Shown: piece by piece, positions 6,821-8,519 of the stretch
How positions within the stretch are numbered: the stretch's first letter is position 1
Layout of the letters: each line of letters opens with the position of its first letter
Source of the DNA: Methylococcaceae bacterium
Lineage (GTDB): Bacteria > Pseudomonadota > Gammaproteobacteria > Methylococcales > Methylomonadaceae
Assembly: GCA_013138855.1 (NCBI GenBank)
Contig: WTBX01000007.1
Coordinates: forward strand, 1 to 8,519
Length of the DNA: 8,519 nucleotides
Reading direction: 5' to 3'
Program-made: the position numbers and the translations under genes
Notes under the pieces: model-generated
Database searches by the model: none
What the model saw: only the letters and a program-made list of their open reading frames with translations
Told to the model about the DNA's origin: nothing

Positions 6821-6956
6821 TATTTTCTCCTAAGTATTAAGTCGTTTTGTGTAACGACTTTGGGTTACGCCTCCACCTATCCCGCTTGGCAACCTGTTTT
6901 ACAACAAGCACCCTACCAACCGTGTCGATAAATGTGAGTATTAATATAAAAATGAA
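6821..6956 (-). ncRNA. Structured rpsB 5' leader, probable S2 autoregulatory RNA
   Basis: About 136 bases lie between the predicted transcription start and the rpsB ATG. In transcript order they contain a hairpin CTTGTT-GTAA-AACAGG (6908-6893) with a GNRA-type GUAA tetraloop, a longer-range stem pairing GGTTGCC (6894-6888) with GGCGTAACC (6871-6863), and GTCGTT-N6-AACGAC (6858-6841) placed 9 bases before the TAGGAG binding site. The segment GCCAAGCGGGATAGGTGGAG between the arms looks conserved rather than AT-drifted like the flanks. Autogenous control of rpsB-tsf by S2 through the rpsB leader is known in E. coli and relatives. I infer that this is the equivalent element. The 5' boundary is estimated from the promoter. 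Confidence 0.65.
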
Positions 6957-6962
6957 CTTGCC

Positions 6963-6991
6963 TTTATACCATATTTTACTTTTTATACCAA
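6963..6991 (-). promoter_or_regulatory. Proximal rpsB promoter, extended -10
   Basis: On the minus strand TTGGTA (6991-6986) is followed by a 17-base spacer and TATAAA (6968-6963), with TGG directly before the -10 giving an extended -10 element. Matches to sigma-70 consensus are four of six and five of six. Transcription would begin near 6956, leaving a leader of about 136 bases before rpsB. Confidence 0.65.
6982..6990 (-). promoter_or_regulatory. Distal extended -10 element upstream of rpsB
   Basis: TGGTATAAA occurs a second time exactly 19 bases upstream of the proximal copy. No good -35 is visible 16-18 bases further up, but an extended -10 can work without one. Its bases double as the -35 of the proximal promoter, so the two could not be occupied by RNA polymerase together. 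Confidence 0.4.
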
Positions 6992-7019
6992 TAAATTCTC
7001 TGGTAAACTCAGTAATTAA

Positions 7020-7095
7020 TAACGAAGAGAATTTAAAAAGAAATACGGCTATATTTTTATATCTATTTATTTTATAAGACTATTTTTATTTACAG
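7020..7095. other. AT-rich tract in the divergent rpsB/map spacer
   Basis: The spacer from 6992 to about 7190 holds no credible gene. Within it, 7040-7092 is almost pure A/T with repeated short ATTTTTAT and CTATTT-like units. It lies about 30-100 bases upstream of the rpsB -35 and could act as a curved or UP-like activating region for that strongly expressed promoter, or as a nucleoid-protein site. This is suggested by composition and position only. Confidence 0.3.
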
Positions 7096-7110
7096 CCTTA
7101 ATAATTAAGG
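7096..7110. repeat. 15-base palindrome CCTTAATAATTAAGG
   Basis: Seven-base arms mirror each other perfectly around one central base. It lies about midway between the rpsB promoters and the candidate map promoter. The size and near-dyad symmetry suit a dimeric repressor site, though chance is possible in AT-rich DNA and I recognise no regulator. Confidence 0.3.
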
Positions 7111-7191
7111 GGTTTATCAAAGGTTTCATTATTGAGAAAGCGAATGTTATTTCATGATTTCTCCGTACTTTTTTGTAACTTTTATGATAAG

Positions 7192-7219
7192 TTGATTGCT
7201 TAAAATTCCTAATTACAAT
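7192..7219 (+). promoter_or_regulatory. Candidate map promoter
   Basis: TTGATT (7192-7197) and TACAAT (7214-7219) are separated by 16 bases, matching the sigma-70 hexamers at four and five of six positions. Transcription would start near 7226, giving a leader of about 48 bases before the map ATG and carrying glnD as well. Confidence 0.5.
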
Positions 7220-7273
7220 CTTTTGTCTTTTTGTTCCTTGTTTTGACATTAACCCACATAGCCCAAAATTTTT

Positions 7274-8038
7274 ATGAGTATCCTTATTAAAACCGCCGAT
7301 GAAATTGAAAAAATGCGTGTCGCAGGCAAACTTGCAGCAGAAGTTTTAGAGATGATTGTGCCTCATGTTGTTGAGGGGGTAACTACCAATGAACTCAATG
7401 AGCTGTGCCATGATTATATGGTTAATGTTCAACATACCATCCCTGCTCCCTTAAATTATCGCGGTTTTCCAAAATCAATTTGCACCTCAGTAAATCAACA
7501 GGTTTGTCATGGAATACCTAATGATAAAAAGCTTAAAAAAGGCGATATTATTAATATTGATATTACCGTGATTAAAGATGGTTATCATGGTGACACCAGT
7601 AAAATGTTTTGTATTGGTGATGTCACGCCTTTTGCTAAAAAACTGATAACTGTGACGAGAGAAGCTTTATTTTTAGGGATAGAGCAGATTAAACCTGGCA
7701 ATACCTTTGGTGATATTGGCTATGCGATTCAAAAACATGCTCATGCGAATCGCTACTCTGTGGTGCGTGAGTTTTGTGGTCATGGCGTGGGAAAAGACTT
7801 TCATGAAGAGCCACATGTTATGCATTATGGCAAAGCAGGAACAGGGGAAGCATTTAAAGCAGGGATGATTTTTACGATAGAACCGATGCTTAACATGGGG
7901 AAACGTCAGGTTAAAGTTTTAGGCGATAAATGGACAGCAATCACCAAAGATCGCTCCTTATCTGCACAATGGGAACACACCATTTTAGTTACGGATACTG
8001 GCTATGAAATTTTAACTTTACGCGCCGAAGAGCTATAG
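7274..8038 (+). CDS. map: Methionine aminopeptidase, type I
   Basis: Removes the initiator methionine from nascent proteins whose second residue is small; a cytosolic dinuclear metalloenzyme acting at the ribosome exit. The 254 residues fit the short bacterial type Ia form. All metal ligands are present: D96, D107, H170, E203 and E234, plus H79 and H177 in the active site. Family stretches include VCHGIPND (77-84), DGYHGDTSKMF, CGHGVG (168-173), FTIEP (200-204) and SAQWEHT (230-236). The N-terminus MSILIKTADEIEKMRVAGKLAAEVLEMI-type alignment supports this ATG, although the preceding bases (CCCAAAATTTTT) contain no Shine-Dalgarno. It is transcribed divergently from rpsB, and its stop lies one base before glnD. 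Confidence 0.98.
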   Translation: MSILIKTADEIEKMRVAGKLAAEVLEMIVPHVVEGVTTNELNELCHDYMVNVQHTIPAPLNYRGFPKSICTSVNQQVCHGIPNDKKLKKGDIINIDITVIKDGYHGDTSKMFCIGDVTPFAKKLITVTREALFLGIEQIKPGNTFGDIGYAIQKHAHANRYSVVREFCGHGVGKDFHEEPHVMHYGKAGTGEAFKAGMIFTIEPMLNMGKRQVKVLGDKWTAITKDRSLSAQWEHTILVTDTGYEILTLRAEEL

Positions 8039-8039
8039 C

Positions 8040-8519
8040 ATGAAAACCGAAGCGGAAATTGTTAAATTATTTGCAGCAGATAAGCCTATTGTTGCGTTTA
8101 AAACCTTGATTAAAGAACAGGCGGAAATATTAAAACAGCAATTTAACCCACATGAATCGGTCTTAGAATTATTGCGCCTCAAAGCCAGTTTCATAGATGT
8201 TTTATTAACAACTATCTGGAAACATTTTGTTGAGAATAATGCACAAAACTTTTCTCTTCTCGCGGTCGGCGGTTATGGCCGGCGCGAGCTATTTCCTTAT
8301 TCTGATTTAGATATATTGATATTGCTAGATGATTCGGAACTAGAAAGTTATCAAGAAAAACTATCACTCTTTAGCAATTTTTTATGGGATATAGGTTTAA
8401 ACCCAGGTCTTAGTGTGCGTACGGTTGCAGAATCTGTGCAAGCAGCGATAGGCGACCAGACCGTAATGACCAGCTTGCTAGAAATACGCTTGATTGCAGG
8501 TAATAATGCTTTATTTGAA
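8040..8519 (+). CDS. glnD: PII uridylyltransferase / uridylyl-removing enzyme (partial, N-terminal 160 codons)
   Basis: GlnD adds UMP to PII proteins (GlnB/GlnK) when glutamine is low and removes it when glutamine is high, controlling glutamine synthetase and nitrogen genes. The full protein is about 850-900 residues with nucleotidyltransferase, HD hydrolase and two ACT domains; only the first part is here. The nucleotidyltransferase motif is plain: GGYGRREL (77-84) followed by YSDLDILIL (87-95), with G77-G78 and metal-binding D89 and D91. The frame stays open to the window end. The ATG begins one base after the map stop, and GAAGAG inside the map C-terminal codons gives a binding site 7 bases upstream, so it is co-transcribed with map. 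The same map-glnD pair, divergent from rpsB, is known in E. coli. Confidence 0.96.
   Translation, partial: MKTEAEIVKLFAADKPIVAFKTLIKEQAEILKQQFNPHESVLELLRLKASFIDVLLTTIWKHFVENNAQNFSLLAVGGYGRRELFPYSDLDILILLDDSELESYQEKLSLFSNFLWDIGLNPGLSVRTVAESVQAAIGDQTVMTSLLEIRLIAGNNALFE

Noticed and set aside
6863..6908. Possible tRNA or tRNA-like gene in the GC-rich leader segment
   Set aside because: No acceptor stem, anticodon arm or T-loop motif; position upstream of rpsB fits an mRNA leader.
6847..7077. 76-codon plus-strand open frame in the rpsB/map spacer
   Set aside because: Runs antisense through the structured rpsB leader and promoters; low-complexity AT-derived residues and no binding site.
7067..7249. 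60-codon minus-strand open frame, lysine- and isoleucine-rich
   Set aside because: Composition is what AT-rich spacer gives by chance, no ribosome binding site, and it overlaps the candidate map promoter.
7243..7271. TTGACA with AAATTT 17 bases later as the map promoter
   Set aside because: The -35 is perfect but the -10 is poor and transcription would begin inside the map coding region just after the ATG.

Overview
The window is a conserved housekeeping block of a gammaproteobacterium. Eight genes lie on the minus strand, in transcription order rpsB, tsf, pyrH, frr, uppS, cdsA, dxr and rseP (rseP runs off the left edge). Two genes point the other way on the plus strand: map, and the first 160 codons of glnD, which runs off the right edge. 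The divergent map-glnD / rpsB arrangement and the protein sequences fit Gammaproteobacteria. Placing dxr between cdsA and rseP is the order I recall from Pseudomonas and many non-enteric relatives, whereas E. coli has dxr directly after frr. The DNA is fairly AT-rich, mostly in the spacers. A non-enteric group such as methanotroph-like or sulfur-oxidizer-like gammaproteobacteria is possible, but the genus cannot be fixed from this sequence.

Layout. Positions 1-808: N-terminal 60% or so of the site-2 protease RseP. 808-4942: tightly packed dxr, cdsA, uppS, frr and pyrH, with stop/start overlaps at three junctions and gaps of 12 and 24 bases at the other two. 4943-5077: spacer with a terminator-like stem and an inverted repeat. 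5078-5974: tsf. 5975-6070: spacer with two hairpins, one a textbook intrinsic terminator. 6071-6820: rpsB. 6821-7273: divergent regulatory region holding a structured rpsB leader, overlapping extended -10 promoters for rpsB, an AT-rich tract, a 15-base palindrome and a candidate map promoter. 7274-8519: map and partial glnD.

How the genes work together. rpsB, tsf and frr serve the ribosome (small-subunit protein S2, EF-Tu recycling, ribosome recycling). pyrH makes UDP. dxr and uppS are the entry and lipid-carrier ends of isoprenoid synthesis feeding the cell wall, cdsA makes CDP-diacylglycerol for phospholipids, and rseP handles envelope stress. map trims initiator methionine and glnD senses glutamine for the PII system. 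The cluster thus links translation to envelope growth.

I found no mobile element, CRISPR array, defence system or other accessory island. All ten genes are recognisable and look intact apart from the two cut by the window edges. The points worth a second look are regulatory: the rpsB leader and promoters, the terminator between rpsB and tsf, the tsf-pyrH spacer, and several genes (uppS, cdsA, map) without a visible Shine-Dalgarno sequence.
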